From the NCBI RefSeq assembly GCF_040545425.1, contig NZ_JBEPLW010000001.1: a DNA stretch of 64,000 nt, one strand, 5' to 3'. The notes under the pieces were generated by a model. The model was not told where the DNA came from, made no database searches, and saw nothing but the letters and a program-made list of their open reading frames with translations. Of the stretch, positions 50,272-57,441 are shown piece after piece. A program made the translations under genes and the position numbers. The stretch comes from Bhargavaea ullalensis (GTDB lineage Bacteria > Bacillota > Bacilli > Bacillales_A > Planococcaceae). Each line of letters begins with the position of its first letter. The stretch's first letter is position 1.

Positions 50272-50481
50272 ATGCCGATCATTATCAACCTGGACGTCAT
50301 GCTGGCCAAGCGGAAAATGAGCCTCACCGAACTGTCCGAAAAAGTCGGCGTCACGATGGCGAACCTGTCCGTCCTGAAAACCGGAAAAGCCAAGGCGGTC
50401 CGGTTCTCGACGCTCGAAGCCATCTGCAAGGCGCTCGACTGCCAGCCGGGCGACATACTGGAATATCAACAAGATGAATAA
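50272..50481 (+). CDS. Cro/CI-family HTH regulator (YozG-like)
   Basis: 69 aa, nearly all HTH_XRE: NLDVMLAKRKMSLTELSEKV, GVTMANLSVLKTGKAKAVRF and STLEAICKALDCQPGDILEY. The second gene of the DUF2975 operon, with GAGGAGG before ATG. It probably binds the 27-bp inverted repeat upstream; the membrane partner may control it. Confidence 0.85.
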   Translation: MPIIINLDVMLAKRKMSLTELSEKVGVTMANLSVLKTGKAKAVRFSTLEAICKALDCQPGDILEYQQDE

Positions 50482-50520
50482 GAAAAGCAGCCGTTCCGGA
50501 ATCAAGCCGAGCGGCTGCTT
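50482..50520. terminator. bidirectional terminator
   Basis: AAAAGCAGCCG and CGGCTGCTTTT pair around a 17-nt loop between convergent genes. Confidence 0.85.
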
Positions 50521-50523
50521 TTG

Positions 50524-50859
50524 TTAGGAAACCTTTGTCCCGTTTGGAACTGCCTGATCGGGCTTCAGCAAGACGACGTCGCCCTCATCCGGAACCCCGC
50601 CGAGGACGAGCACTTCGGATTTGAAGCCCGCGATGCGCATCGGCGGGAAGTTCACGACGGCGACCACCTGCCGTCCGGGAAGGTCCTCGGGGAAATACCT
50701 TTTCGTGATCTGGGCGGAAGATTTCCGGGTGCCGAGTTCTTCCCCGAAGTCGATCTCCAGCTTGATCGCCGGCGTCCGCGCCTCTGGGAACGGGCTGGCA
50801 CTGATGATCGTGCCGATCCGGATGTCCAGTTTCCTGAAATCGTCAATCGCTGCCGTCAT
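50524..50859 (-). CDS. csaA: CsaA tRNA-binding domain protein (export-related chaperone)
   Basis: 111 aa, single EMAP/tRNA-binding OB fold. FRKLDIRIGTIISASPFPEA, IKLEIDFGEELGTRKSSAQI, GRQVVAVVNFPPMRIAGFKS and SEVLVLGGVPDEGDVVLLKP are the family signature. CsaA dimers bind unfolded preproteins and tRNA-like ligands in Bacillus. GGAGG lies 7 nt before ATG 50859; an ATG-like start at 50919 has no site. Confidence 0.92.
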   Translation of the reverse strand: MTAAIDDFRKLDIRIGTIISASPFPEARTPAIKLEIDFGEELGTRKSSAQITKRYFPEDLPGRQVVAVVNFPPMRIAGFKSEVLVLGGVPDEGDVVLLKPDQAVPNGTKVS

Positions 50860-50978
50860 GAATGAACCGCCTCCATTATCGTCATTTTTACTTGATTTCA
50901 ATGTAGCATGAAAATACACTTAACCCTCTCCGCCAAGAGAATTGAGATGAGTATAATAAGAATCGGGAGGTGGAGATT

Positions 50979-51524
50979 TTGAGCACTGAGTTCCCGGTGA
51001 TTTCAACAGAACGGCTGATCCTTCGGGAAGCGACAGACGGGGACGCAGCGGACATGCTTCAGTACTTGACGGATATCAGGGTGGTGAAGCATATGGGACT
51101 GGCTCCGTTTGAAAGCACGGCTGACGCAATGGATGAAATCGCCTGGTACCGGTCAATCCACGCCGAAGGAACGGGCATCCGGTGGGGCATCACATTAAAG
51201 GATTCCGGGAAAATGATCGGAAGCTGCGGATTCCTCAACCGCGAAGCCAGACATTTCCGCGCGGAGATCGGGTATGAACTGAGCCATGACTATTGGGGCA
51301 GAGGCTTGGCGGGTGAGGCACTGCGGGCGGTCGTGCACTATGGATTCAACCGTCTCCAACTTGAACGGATCGAGGCTCTGATCGAGCCGGAGAATGGGCC
51401 CTCCATCAAATTGGTCGAGAGGAACGGCTTCCTGCGGGAGGGCCTGCTGCGTCATTATGAGTATACACAGGGGAAATTTGATGATCTGTATATGTATTCG
51501 CTTTTAAAAGGCGATTGCACATGA
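50979..51524 (+). CDS. GNAT acetyltransferase (RimJ/RimL type)
   Basis: 181 aa from TTG 50979, 8 nt after GGGAGG (GTG 50970 overlaps that site). RLILREATDGDAADMLQYLT, IGYELSHDYWGRGLAGEALR with the acetyl-CoA loop, NGPSIKLVERNGFLREGLLR and a C-terminal DDLYMYSLLKGD mark a RimJ/RimL-like acetyltransferase. A TATAAT at 50952-50957 is the likely -10. Substrate unknown. Confidence 0.85.
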   Translation: MSTEFPVISTERLILREATDGDAADMLQYLTDIRVVKHMGLAPFESTADAMDEIAWYRSIHAEGTGIRWGITLKDSGKMIGSCGFLNREARHFRAEIGYELSHDYWGRGLAGEALRAVVHYGFNRLQLERIEALIEPENGPSIKLVERNGFLREGLLRHYEYTQGKFDDLYMYSLLKGDCT

Positions 51525-51525
51525 A

Positions 51526-51562
51526 GACGCTCCGGCATCAGGCCGGAGCGTCTTTTCTTTAT
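51526..51562. terminator. terminator between convergent genes
   Basis: AAGACGCTCCGG and CCGGAGCGTCTT pair around CATCAGG, then TTCTTT. Confidence 0.9.
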
Positions 51563-51567
51563 TGACT

Positions 51568-52161
51568 TCAAATAAGCGGATCCGCCTTCGTCTCCTGCCG
51601 GGCAAGCAGCGAACGGACCTTTGCGAGACGTCCCGCTTCCTTGCGCGAGCGCCGTGCCGTCCGGCTGTCGTAAAGACTGCCGCGATGCACTGGATTCGCA
51701 TCGAGCGTGTAAGTCGGCTGCACACGGTCCCACACCGAACCGAACTTCATCTCATGCTCCAGCCGCATCGCATCCATTTGGAACTTCAGCTCGTTCAGGT
51801 CCGACAGCGTCTCGGTCGAATACACAACATCTGGTGTGATGATCGGGATGCCGCGCAGCACGACGAGCCCGAACACCGTCTCCCAGTCGAACTTCAGCGC
51901 CAGCCCGAACGAATACACATGAGGCACGACAATCGCGTCGAACTCGCCCTCGTCGACCGCCCGCAGAATCGCCATCGCCGACGCGTTCTCCTTGAAACTG
52001 CTGCCCTCGCGGAAAATTTCATACTCACAGTGACGCCCGATGAGCCCGACAAGCGTCCGCTCATTCTCTTCCTGCGTTGCATGGAGCGGCCGCCTGCCCC
52101 AATGGGTCGCCCTGGAATACACCGCCGCCTTTTTGATCACCGGTAGCTCGACTTTCAACAT
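51568..52161 (-). CDS. resolvase-domain-like protein, catalytic site degenerate
   Basis: 197 aa. The order KKAAVYSRATHWGRRPLHAT, ERTLVGLIGRHCEYEIFREG, SASAMAILRAVDEGEFDAIVVPH-type segment and GLVVLRGIPIITPDVVYSTE follows serine-recombinase N-terminal domains (catalytic YSRVS, DG-S, D-RLSR, GV). The nucleophile Ser is Thr or absent (YSRATH) and the DRLSR motif reads PHVYSFG. No DNA-binding C-terminal domain is evident. Probably not an active recombinase. GGGGGAG precedes ATG. Homology is tentative. Confidence 0.45.
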   Translation of the reverse strand: MLKVELPVIKKAAVYSRATHWGRRPLHATQEENERTLVGLIGRHCEYEIFREGSSFKENASAMAILRAVDEGEFDAIVVPHVYSFGLALKFDWETVFGLVVLRGIPIITPDVVYSTETLSDLNELKFQMDAMRLEHEMKFGSVWDRVQPTYTLDANPVHRGSLYDSRTARRSRKEAGRLAKVRSLLARQETKADPLI

Positions 52162-52251
52162 GTAAATCTCCCCCTGCCCGATTGGTTGTGAGCCAAGTGT
52201 GGGGCAGGGGGAGGGGGATTATACCTCTATCTGAAATTATGGTGAGCATGC

Positions 52252-52352
52252 GAGTGAGACGCTAATGCGTCCGAGTGAGTCGCTAATTCATCCGAGTGAG
52301 ACGGATTCAGCCTCGAGTGAGTCGCTTTCGAACTTGAGTGGGACGCTTTCCT
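52252..52352. repeat. 21-nt periodic array G, core GAGTGAGTCGCT, 5 copies
   Basis: Cores start at 52252, 52273, 52294, 52315 and 52336, exactly 21 nt apart: GAGTGAGACGCT, GAGTGAGTCGCT, GAGTGAGACGGA, GAGTGAGTCGCT and GAGTGGGACGCT. Unlike the other arrays it lies between two divergent genes, ending about 10 bp before the -35 of the Bcr/CflA pump promoter. Confidence 0.88.
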
Positions 52353-52361
52353 CCATTCAGG

Positions 52362-52391
52362 TTAAAACCTGGTCGCTTTTCCGTGTATAAT
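52362..52391 (+). promoter_or_regulatory. sigma-A promoter of the Bcr/CflA gene
   Basis: TTAAAA (52362-52367), 18-bp spacer, TATAAT (52386-52391), just after array G. Confidence 0.65.
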
Positions 52392-52429
52392 GGGGCAATG
52401 CCTTGCATCAAGAAAGGAAGTGGTGGCAC

Positions 52430-53692
52430 ATGAGCAGTAATAGCGGATCAATCGAAGAATCGCAGCCACCGGTTTCCCACAACCGGCTCTGGATGGTCCT
52501 GTTGCTCGGATCGCTGACCGCATTCGGGCCGCTGTCCATGGATATGTATTTGCCCGGACTGCCCGGCGTGGCGGATGATTTCGGCACGACGGCGTCCTTC
52601 GCCCAGCTGAGCATCACTGCCGCGCTTATCGGACTGGCGATCGGTCAGCTCGTGTTCGGCCCGATGAGCGACATCAAGGGGAGGCGGCGGCCGCTCCTGT
52701 TCACCCTGACCGTCTATGCGGCGGCGTCGCTGCTCTGCGTGTTCAGCAGCAACGTGTGGATCTTCGTCGGCCTCCGGCTGATTCAGGGAATCTCGGCCGC
52801 GGCGGGAATCGTCATTGCGCGGGCCGCTTCCCGTGATCTCTACTCCGGCAAGGAGCTCACCAAATTCATTGCGATGCTCGCACTCGTCAACGGGGCCGCC
52901 CCGATTCTGGCCCCGCTGCTCGGCGGCATTGTCATGAACTTCGCCTCCTGGCGGTTCGTCTTCGTGATCCTGGCCGCAATCGGCGTCTTAATGCTGTTCG
53001 CGGTAGCCTTCACGCTTCCCGAAACCTTGCCGCAGCAGAACCGGAAAACCGGCGGACTCTCGGAAACATTCAAGTCGTTCGGCACCCTGCTGAAAGACCG
53101 CGCCTTCATGGGCGTCGCGCTCGCGCAGGCATTCGTCTCCACCAGCATGTTCGCCTACATCGCCGGCTCCCCGTTCGTCCTGCAGAACATCTACGGCACC
53201 ACGCCGCAGCAGTTCTCGGTCGTCTTTGCCGTCAACGGCATCGGCATCATTCTCGCCGCACAGTTCACGGGAAGGCTGTCCGCATCGATCAGCGAAGTCC
53301 GCATGATGAAATGGGGCGTGGGCGCCTCCTTCACCGGGGGCCTCCTGCTCCTGGCGGCCGTCTGGCTGACCTTGCCGATGTGGGTGATTCTTATTGCCCT
53401 GTTCCTCGTCGTCTCAAGCGTCGGCGTCGTGAACACGACCGGCTTCTCGCTCGGCATGGAGCGCCACGGCAAGATCGCAGGCAGCGCCTCCGCATTCCTC
53501 GGCATTCTCCCGTTCGCCGGCGGGGGACTCGTCTCGCCGCTCGTCGGCATCGCCGGTGACCAGAACGCACTGCCGATGGCGATCGTCATCTTCCTCAGCA
53601 GCACGCTCGCCTTCACCATCTACCACGCGGCCGTCAAACGCACCGCACAGCCGCTACATATTGAATCAACAACGGGCGCAGTCACAAAATGA
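52430..53692 (+). CDS. Bcr/CflA-family MFS drug transporter
   Basis: 420 aa, 12 membrane helices. FGPLSMDMYLPGLPGVADDF (about 32-51) is the diagnostic Bcr/CflA motif; GQLVFGPMSDIKGRRRPLLF is MFS motif A and LRLIQGISAAAGIVIARAAS motif B, with PILAPLLGGIVMNFASWRFV as motif C. Proton-driven export of drugs or small metabolites. ATG 52430 follows AAGGAAGTGG at about 10 nt. Monocistronic between array G and a terminator. Confidence 0.92.
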   Translation: MSSNSGSIEESQPPVSHNRLWMVLLLGSLTAFGPLSMDMYLPGLPGVADDFGTTASFAQLSITAALIGLAIGQLVFGPMSDIKGRRRPLLFTLTVYAAASLLCVFSSNVWIFVGLRLIQGISAAAGIVIARAASRDLYSGKELTKFIAMLALVNGAAPILAPLLGGIVMNFASWRFVFVILAAIGVLMLFAVAFTLPETLPQQNRKTGGLSETFKSFGTLLKDRAFMGVALAQAFVSTSMFAYIAGSPFVLQNIYGTTPQQFSVVFAVNGIGIILAAQFTGRLSASISEVRMMKWGVGASFTGGLLLLAAVWLTLPMWVILIALFLVVSSVGVVNTTGFSLGMERHGKIAGSASAFLGILPFAGGGLVSPLVGIAGDQNALPMAIVIFLSSTLAFTIYHAAVKRTAQPLHIESTTGAVTK

Positions 53693-53709
53693 TGACCGCG
53701 CCCGTTTTC
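53671..53709 (+). terminator. terminator overlapping the end of the Bcr/CflA gene
   Basis: AACGGGCGC(A)GTCA pairs with TGACCGCGCCCGTT around CAAAATGA, then TTC. The stop codon lies inside the hairpin; array H starts 18 nt later. Confidence 0.85.
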
Positions 53710-53726
53710 GGCATGGGTGAGCGCCG

Positions 53727-53830
53727 GAATGGGTCTCTTACGAGCGAGAATCGGACTCTTAGCGAGTGGAATCGGACTCTTAAACGGCCCAATCGGACTC
53801 TTAGCCGACTGAATCGGTCTCTTGGCATCA
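53727..53830. repeat. 21-nt periodic array H, core GAATCGGACTCTTA, 5 copies
   Basis: Cores start at 53727, 53748, 53769, 53790 and 53811, exactly 21 nt apart: variants GAATGGGTCTCTTA, CAATCGGACTCTTA and GAATCGGTCTCTTG flank two perfect ones. It fills the space between the Bcr/CflA terminator and the stop codon of the convergent methyltransferase. Related to array I. Confidence 0.9.
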
Positions 53831-53838
53831 CCGGCGAA

Positions 53839-54579
53839 CTATATCAGCCTGCACACGCACACCACCTGCCCGCTTCCAGGCACAAACTCGCCCCTCCGCC
53901 AGTCCCCGTATCGCCTTTCGAACTCGAAACCGTGCTGCCGTACGAGCCGTTCCATCTCGAGCGGATAGGTATAGCGTAGGGAAATGGCATCCCGGCGCAC
54001 GGGATCACCGTCAATCGTCTCCGTCTCACACCGCAGAACCTGACTCACCGGATCGTAAGTCTCCGTATGCAGCTCACGGACCGACCGTCCCCCGATCACC
54101 GCCGACTCTTCATACCGGTCGGGCTCCGCCAGCTCATGAAGCACCGGATTGCGGGTATCGAAGATGAACCGTCCGCCGGGGGAGAGATGGCGCCGCACTG
54201 CTTCAAACAGCAGATCCTGATCCTCGTTCGTCAGGAAATGCTGGAATGAGTTCCCCGACATCACGATAAGATCTGCCGGAGCGGGGAGGTCCAGATGACG
54301 GCAGTCCTGCAGGAGGAACCGGACATCGAGCCCTTCCGAATCCGCCTTCTCCCGGGCGCGCCCAATCATCCCCTCGTGGAGATCCACTCCCGTCACCCGG
54401 TGACCCGCCCGCACAAGGGGAATCGACACCCGCCCGGTGCCGCACGCCAAATCAATCACCCTTGCCGGCACTTCTCCCAACTCTTCTAGGATGAACTCCA
54501 CATCCGCGGCAAACCCGCCGTGCCGCTCATCATAAGCCGCGGGGTCCGCGTATTTCTCCAGATTGTCTTCTGCTTTCAT
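53839..54579 (-). CDS. class I SAM-dependent methyltransferase
   Basis: 246 aa. Motif I ARVIDLACGTGRVSIPLVRA (about 39-58), VTGVDLHEGMIGRAREKA (motif post-I Asp), RFLLQDCRHLDLPAPADLIV and SPGGRFIFDTRNPVLHEL (post-III). The extra C-terminal beta sheet (YDPVSQVLRCETETIDGDPV) resembles Bacillus YodH/UbiE-like small-molecule methyltransferases. GGAGG precedes ATG 54579. The lipoprotein gene upstream ends 15 nt away on the same strand, so they may be cotranscribed. Substrate unknown. Confidence 0.87.
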   Translation of the reverse strand: MKAEDNLEKYADPAAYDERHGGFAADVEFILEELGEVPARVIDLACGTGRVSIPLVRAGHRVTGVDLHEGMIGRAREKADSEGLDVRFLLQDCRHLDLPAPADLIVMSGNSFQHFLTNEDQDLLFEAVRRHLSPGGRFIFDTRNPVLHELAEPDRYEESAVIGGRSVRELHTETYDPVSQVLRCETETIDGDPVRRDAISLRYTYPLEMERLVRQHGFEFERRYGDWRRGEFVPGSGQVVCVCRLI

Positions 54580-54594
54580 TTGTCCGCCTCCAAC

Positions 54595-54957
54595 TCATTC
54601 ATCTTCAAAGCCGCCCACCACTTCAATCTCACTCGCCTCCGCCTGAGCCGGATACGATTCATCCACGCCGCCCTCAATCTGCGCCTTCACCCGGTCGCCC
54701 GGCTTCAGTCGGTCTGCTTCTTCGAATCCAATGAAAATCAGCATGATCCCTTCCTCGCTCATCTCCTGCCAGTCCTTGCCGCGTATCTTCCCGTAGGTTT
54801 CCGGATCGATGTTTTCCGCAACGAGCACACGACCGACCTCCACTTCCAGCACAGTCCCGTCGATCACCATCTCATCCGCAATCGGATCCTCCTCGGCCTG
54901 TCCACAGCCGGCAACAAAAACCGCAAGACCGAGCATCACGCCCATCAGCCTTTTCAA
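54595..54957 (-). CDS. DUF3221-like lipoprotein
   Basis: 120 aa. Lipobox VFVAGC (Cys18). The body (MVIDGTVLEVEVGRVLVAEN, IMLIFIGFEEADRLKPGDRV, VKAQIEGGVDESYPAQAEAS) has the OB-like pattern of DUF3221/YobA-type Bacillus lipoproteins. Starts at TTG 54957, 5 nt after GGGAGGGG. Probably tethered to the outer membrane face; function unknown. Confidence 0.7.
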   Translation of the reverse strand: MKRLMGVMLGLAVFVAGCGQAEEDPIADEMVIDGTVLEVEVGRVLVAENIDPETYGKIRGKDWQEMSEEGIMLIFIGFEEADRLKPGDRVKAQIEGGVDESYPAQAEASEIEVVGGFEDE

Positions 54958-55017
54958 CCAATCCCCTCCCTTAGACGAAACAGACGTCTCTGGCCCTGGT
55001 TTGATTCACAAAACCGG

Positions 55018-56223
55018 TCAAGCGTGCTCCGCCTGGAAATGTGCAGACTTCCGCCTGTCCAAAACGGCCGCCGCGAGCAAGCCCGCCAGGAGGACCGCCA
55101 GCAATGAAAACCCGATGGCCGCACCGCGCACGCTGAACCACTCCGCCGCGAGTCCGAGCACCAAGGTGAACCCGATCTGCAGGACGCTCTGGAAGATCGC
55201 CGCAAGACTGCCGAACCGGCCCATGAGTGTGGTCGGCACGGTCCGCTGGTAGAACGTCTCATATCCCGCATTTGAAAACGCCATGAACACGCCGAGCACG
55301 ATGAACGAAGCGGTCGCGGTCCAGAAGCCGCCCGAACTGTAGAACGCGGCGTAGCCGACCATCGTCATCACCATGCCGCCCGCGATGTAACGCTGGACAG
55401 ATACTGTCTTTGCGAAAGCGGCCGCAAGCGACGCACCGATGAGGGAGCCGACACCCGTGATGCTGACAATGAGCCCGTACTGCCGGTCGTCGAGCCCGAG
55501 ATCCTGCTTCAGGAACGTCACTTCCTGGGAATCCAGGGCGAACGCCACCATGAGCGTCACCTGGAACAGCAGGTAGATGCGGAAGAAGAACGGCGCAGCT
55601 TTCGTGAACCCGCGGACCGCCGAAAAGTCGGTCCGGATCATCCGCCAGTCCAGCCGCCCTGCAGCCGGTTCCCGTTCATCCGGAGGGGAGGGCAGGAGAG
55701 CGATGCAGCCTGCACAGACGAGGAACGTCGCGGCATTCAGGAAAATGCTCCAAGTCGTCCCAAACGCCAGGATGAGAACCCCCGCCGTTGCCGGGCCAAG
55801 TACGAACGCGCCCGAGTTCATCATCCCCATGAACGAATTAAACCGCTGCCGATCCCCGTCCGGCACGAGTTTCGTGATCACGAACGTCGAGCTCGGCCCG
55901 AAGAACGCCCCGGCCGCATTCGTGAAGAACACAAGCATGTAGACAAGCCAGATTGACCCCGCGAACGGCATGAGGAAGACGAGCAGCCCCCGCAAGATGT
56001 CAGACACGATCATCATCCGCTTTTTGTCCGACCGGTCAATCACCGACCCGGCAAATAAATTCATCAAGATTCGCGCCGCCGGGCCGATGACATACAGCCC
56101 CGCCACAGCAGCCGCCGATCCGGTCATCTCCAGCACGAGCAGATTCAGCGCCACGAGATATACCCAGTTCCCGAAATTGGACACGCCGATCCCGCCGAGC
56201 AGCAGTCCGTACTTTTTCCGCAT
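55018..56223 (-). CDS. MFS transporter
   Basis: 401 aa, about 12 membrane helices. GLLLGGIGVSNFGNWVYLVA and ALNLLVLEMTGSAAAVAGLY, then AGSVIDRSDKKRMMIVSDIL (motif A) and FFTNAAGAFFGPSSTFVITK belong to the MFS_3/enterobactin-exporter-like group common in Bacilli as efflux pumps. A basic C-terminal tail ends RRKSAHFQAEHA. Upstream of the lipoprotein gene on the same strand with a 60-bp gap. Substrate unknown. Confidence 0.85.
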   Translation of the reverse strand: MRKKYGLLLGGIGVSNFGNWVYLVALNLLVLEMTGSAAAVAGLYVIGPAARILMNLFAGSVIDRSDKKRMMIVSDILRGLLVFLMPFAGSIWLVYMLVFFTNAAGAFFGPSSTFVITKLVPDGDRQRFNSFMGMMNSGAFVLGPATAGVLILAFGTTWSIFLNAATFLVCAGCIALLPSPPDEREPAAGRLDWRMIRTDFSAVRGFTKAAPFFFRIYLLFQVTLMVAFALDSQEVTFLKQDLGLDDRQYGLIVSITGVGSLIGASLAAAFAKTVSVQRYIAGGMVMTMVGYAAFYSSGGFWTATASFIVLGVFMAFSNAGYETFYQRTVPTTLMGRFGSLAAIFQSVLQIGFTLVLGLAAEWFSVRGAAIGFSLLAVLLAGLLAAAVLDRRKSAHFQAEHA

Positions 56224-56326
56224 CCCGACACCTCCGCTTAAAAGCTACTGGTTTCAGCATAACGAAAACATCCGGAATACACCCGCCCTAATGTTTCATC
56301 TTTCTGACATTTAATGTTCTCAAGAA

Positions 56327-56481
56327 GGTGTAAAGGCGGCCATTGCGGAATTAAACCTACATGGCGAAAGGGTTCAGCAAGATGATGGCGCCGCATTCAC
56401 CAAAGCCTGTCCCAAAGACCCGGACGCACTCAAAAACCACCTGGAATCGGAACCGGTTCCGGCAAACGGAGGAACTCGATG
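56327..56481 (+). pseudogene. possible gene remnant upstream of the VOC gene
   Basis: One plus-strand frame reads protein-like for about 50 codons (KAAIAELNLHGERVQQDDGA, ACPKDPDALKNHLESEPVP) and stops at a TGA overlapping the ATG of the next gene. No ATG, GTG or TTG opens it with a ribosome site; a stop lies shortly upstream. It could be the tail of a lost gene or a leader with an unusual start. The rest of 56224-56326 shows nothing clear. Confidence 0.25.
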
Positions 56482-56877
56482 ATGGGACGACTCGTACACT
56501 TTGAAATCCATGTGGACGACATGGAGCGGGCAAAGAAATTCTACGGCGAAGTCTTCGGCTGGACGTTTGAGGACTGGACGGATTACGCCGGAATGCCGTA
56601 CTTCGGAGCAGTGACCGGCAGTGCGGACGAACCGGGCATCGACGGCGCGCTCATGCAGCGGCAAAGCCTGCCGCCCCAACAGAACCAGCCCCTCAACGGC
56701 TTCGCCTGCACGATGGGCGTGGAACACTACGACAAGACCGAAGAAAAGATCCTCGAAAACGGCGGCACCGTCGCCCTGGCCAAATACGCCCTTCCCGGCA
56801 TGGCCTGGCAGGGCTACTACACCGACACGGAAGGCAACCTCTTCGGCATACACCAGCCGGATGAGAACGCGAAGTGA
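56479..56877 (+). CDS. VOC-family (glyoxalase-like) protein
   Basis: 132 aa single VOC domain. VHFEIHVDDMERAKKFYGEV (His and start of the first beta-alpha-beta unit), FGWTFEDWTDYAGMPYFGAV, and WQGYYTDTEGNLFGIHQPDE (Glu near the end) place the metal ligands as in YdeN-/bleomycin-resistance-like proteins. GGAGG lies 6 nt before ATG 56479 and 9 before ATG 56482. Dioxygenase, isomerase or antibiotic-binding roles cannot be told apart. Confidence 0.82.
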   Translation: MMGRLVHFEIHVDDMERAKKFYGEVFGWTFEDWTDYAGMPYFGAVTGSADEPGIDGALMQRQSLPPQQNQPLNGFACTMGVEHYDKTEEKILENGGTVALAKYALPGMAWQGYYTDTEGNLFGIHQPDENAK

Positions 56878-56888
56878 GGAGCCGCATC

Positions 56889-56913
56889 AACCTCTGGCAA
56901 CAGGGGTTTTTCA
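56889..56913 (+). terminator. terminator after the VOC gene
   Basis: AACCTCTG and CAGGGGTT pair around GCAA, then TTTC. Array I begins 4 nt later. Confidence 0.7.
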
Positions 56914-56916
56914 TTG

Positions 56917-57021
56917 GAATCGGTCTGCTCGGAAAGGGAATCGGACTTTCCGGACGGGGAATCGATCTGCTCAATCAATGAATCGGACGATTCGCTGTAA
57001 GTATCGGTTTACTCGTCTTGA
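56917..57021. repeat. 21-nt periodic array I, core GAATCGGACT, 5 copies (related to array H)
   Basis: Cores start at 56917, 56938, 56959, 56980 and 57001, exactly 21 nt apart: GAATCGGTCTGCTC, GAATCGGACTTTCC, GAATCGATCTGCTC, GAATCGGACGATTC and GTATCGGTTTACTC. Less uniform than H but the same GAATCGG start. It follows a terminator and precedes the MazG-like gene. Confidence 0.85.
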
Positions 57022-57114
57022 AAAGGAAAGTCTCGTTTGACTCGCCGCGTCGAGTTTTCCAGCGGGTCATGCTATGCTTAATTCAAAGAACTGGAATAGA
57101 AAGGGTGCCTATCA

Positions 57115-57441
57115 ATGCCTGTATACAACAAACTTGTCCGAGACCGCATCCCGGAAATCATCGAACAAGACGGCAAGAAGCCGGAGACCCGGATCTTAAA
57201 TGATGAGGAATACATGCAGGAACTGAGGAAGAAACTCGGGGAAGAGCTGCAGGAATACCTGGCGGCCGACAATGCCGTCGCCGCCGTCGAGGAACTTGCC
57301 GACATGCTGGAACTCATCTATGCCACTGCCGCTGCACACGGCGCCACGCCCCACCAGCTCGACATGATCCGCGAACAGAAAGCCGAGAAGCGGGGGGCGT
57401 TTGAAGAGAAGATCTATCTCGTCGAGGTCATCGATGACTAA
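57115..57441 (+). CDS. MazG-like/PRA-PH-type nucleotide pyrophosphohydrolase
   Basis: 108 aa. YNKLVRDRIPEIIEQDGKKP, ELRKKLGEELQEYLAADNAV, AVEELADMLELIYATAAAHG: the ExxE(12-28)ExxD motif of all-alpha NTP pyrophosphatases is formed by EELQEYL and EELADMLE. Related to phosphoribosyl-ATP pyrophosphohydrolase but not in a his operon. Overlaps the helicase gene by 8 nt, so the two are coupled. Likely hydrolyses a (d)NTP; see the helicase entry. Confidence 0.82.
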   Translation: MPVYNKLVRDRIPEIIEQDGKKPETRILNDEEYMQELRKKLGEELQEYLAADNAVAAVEELADMLELIYATAAAHGATPHQLDMIREQKAEKRGAFEEKIYLVEVIDD

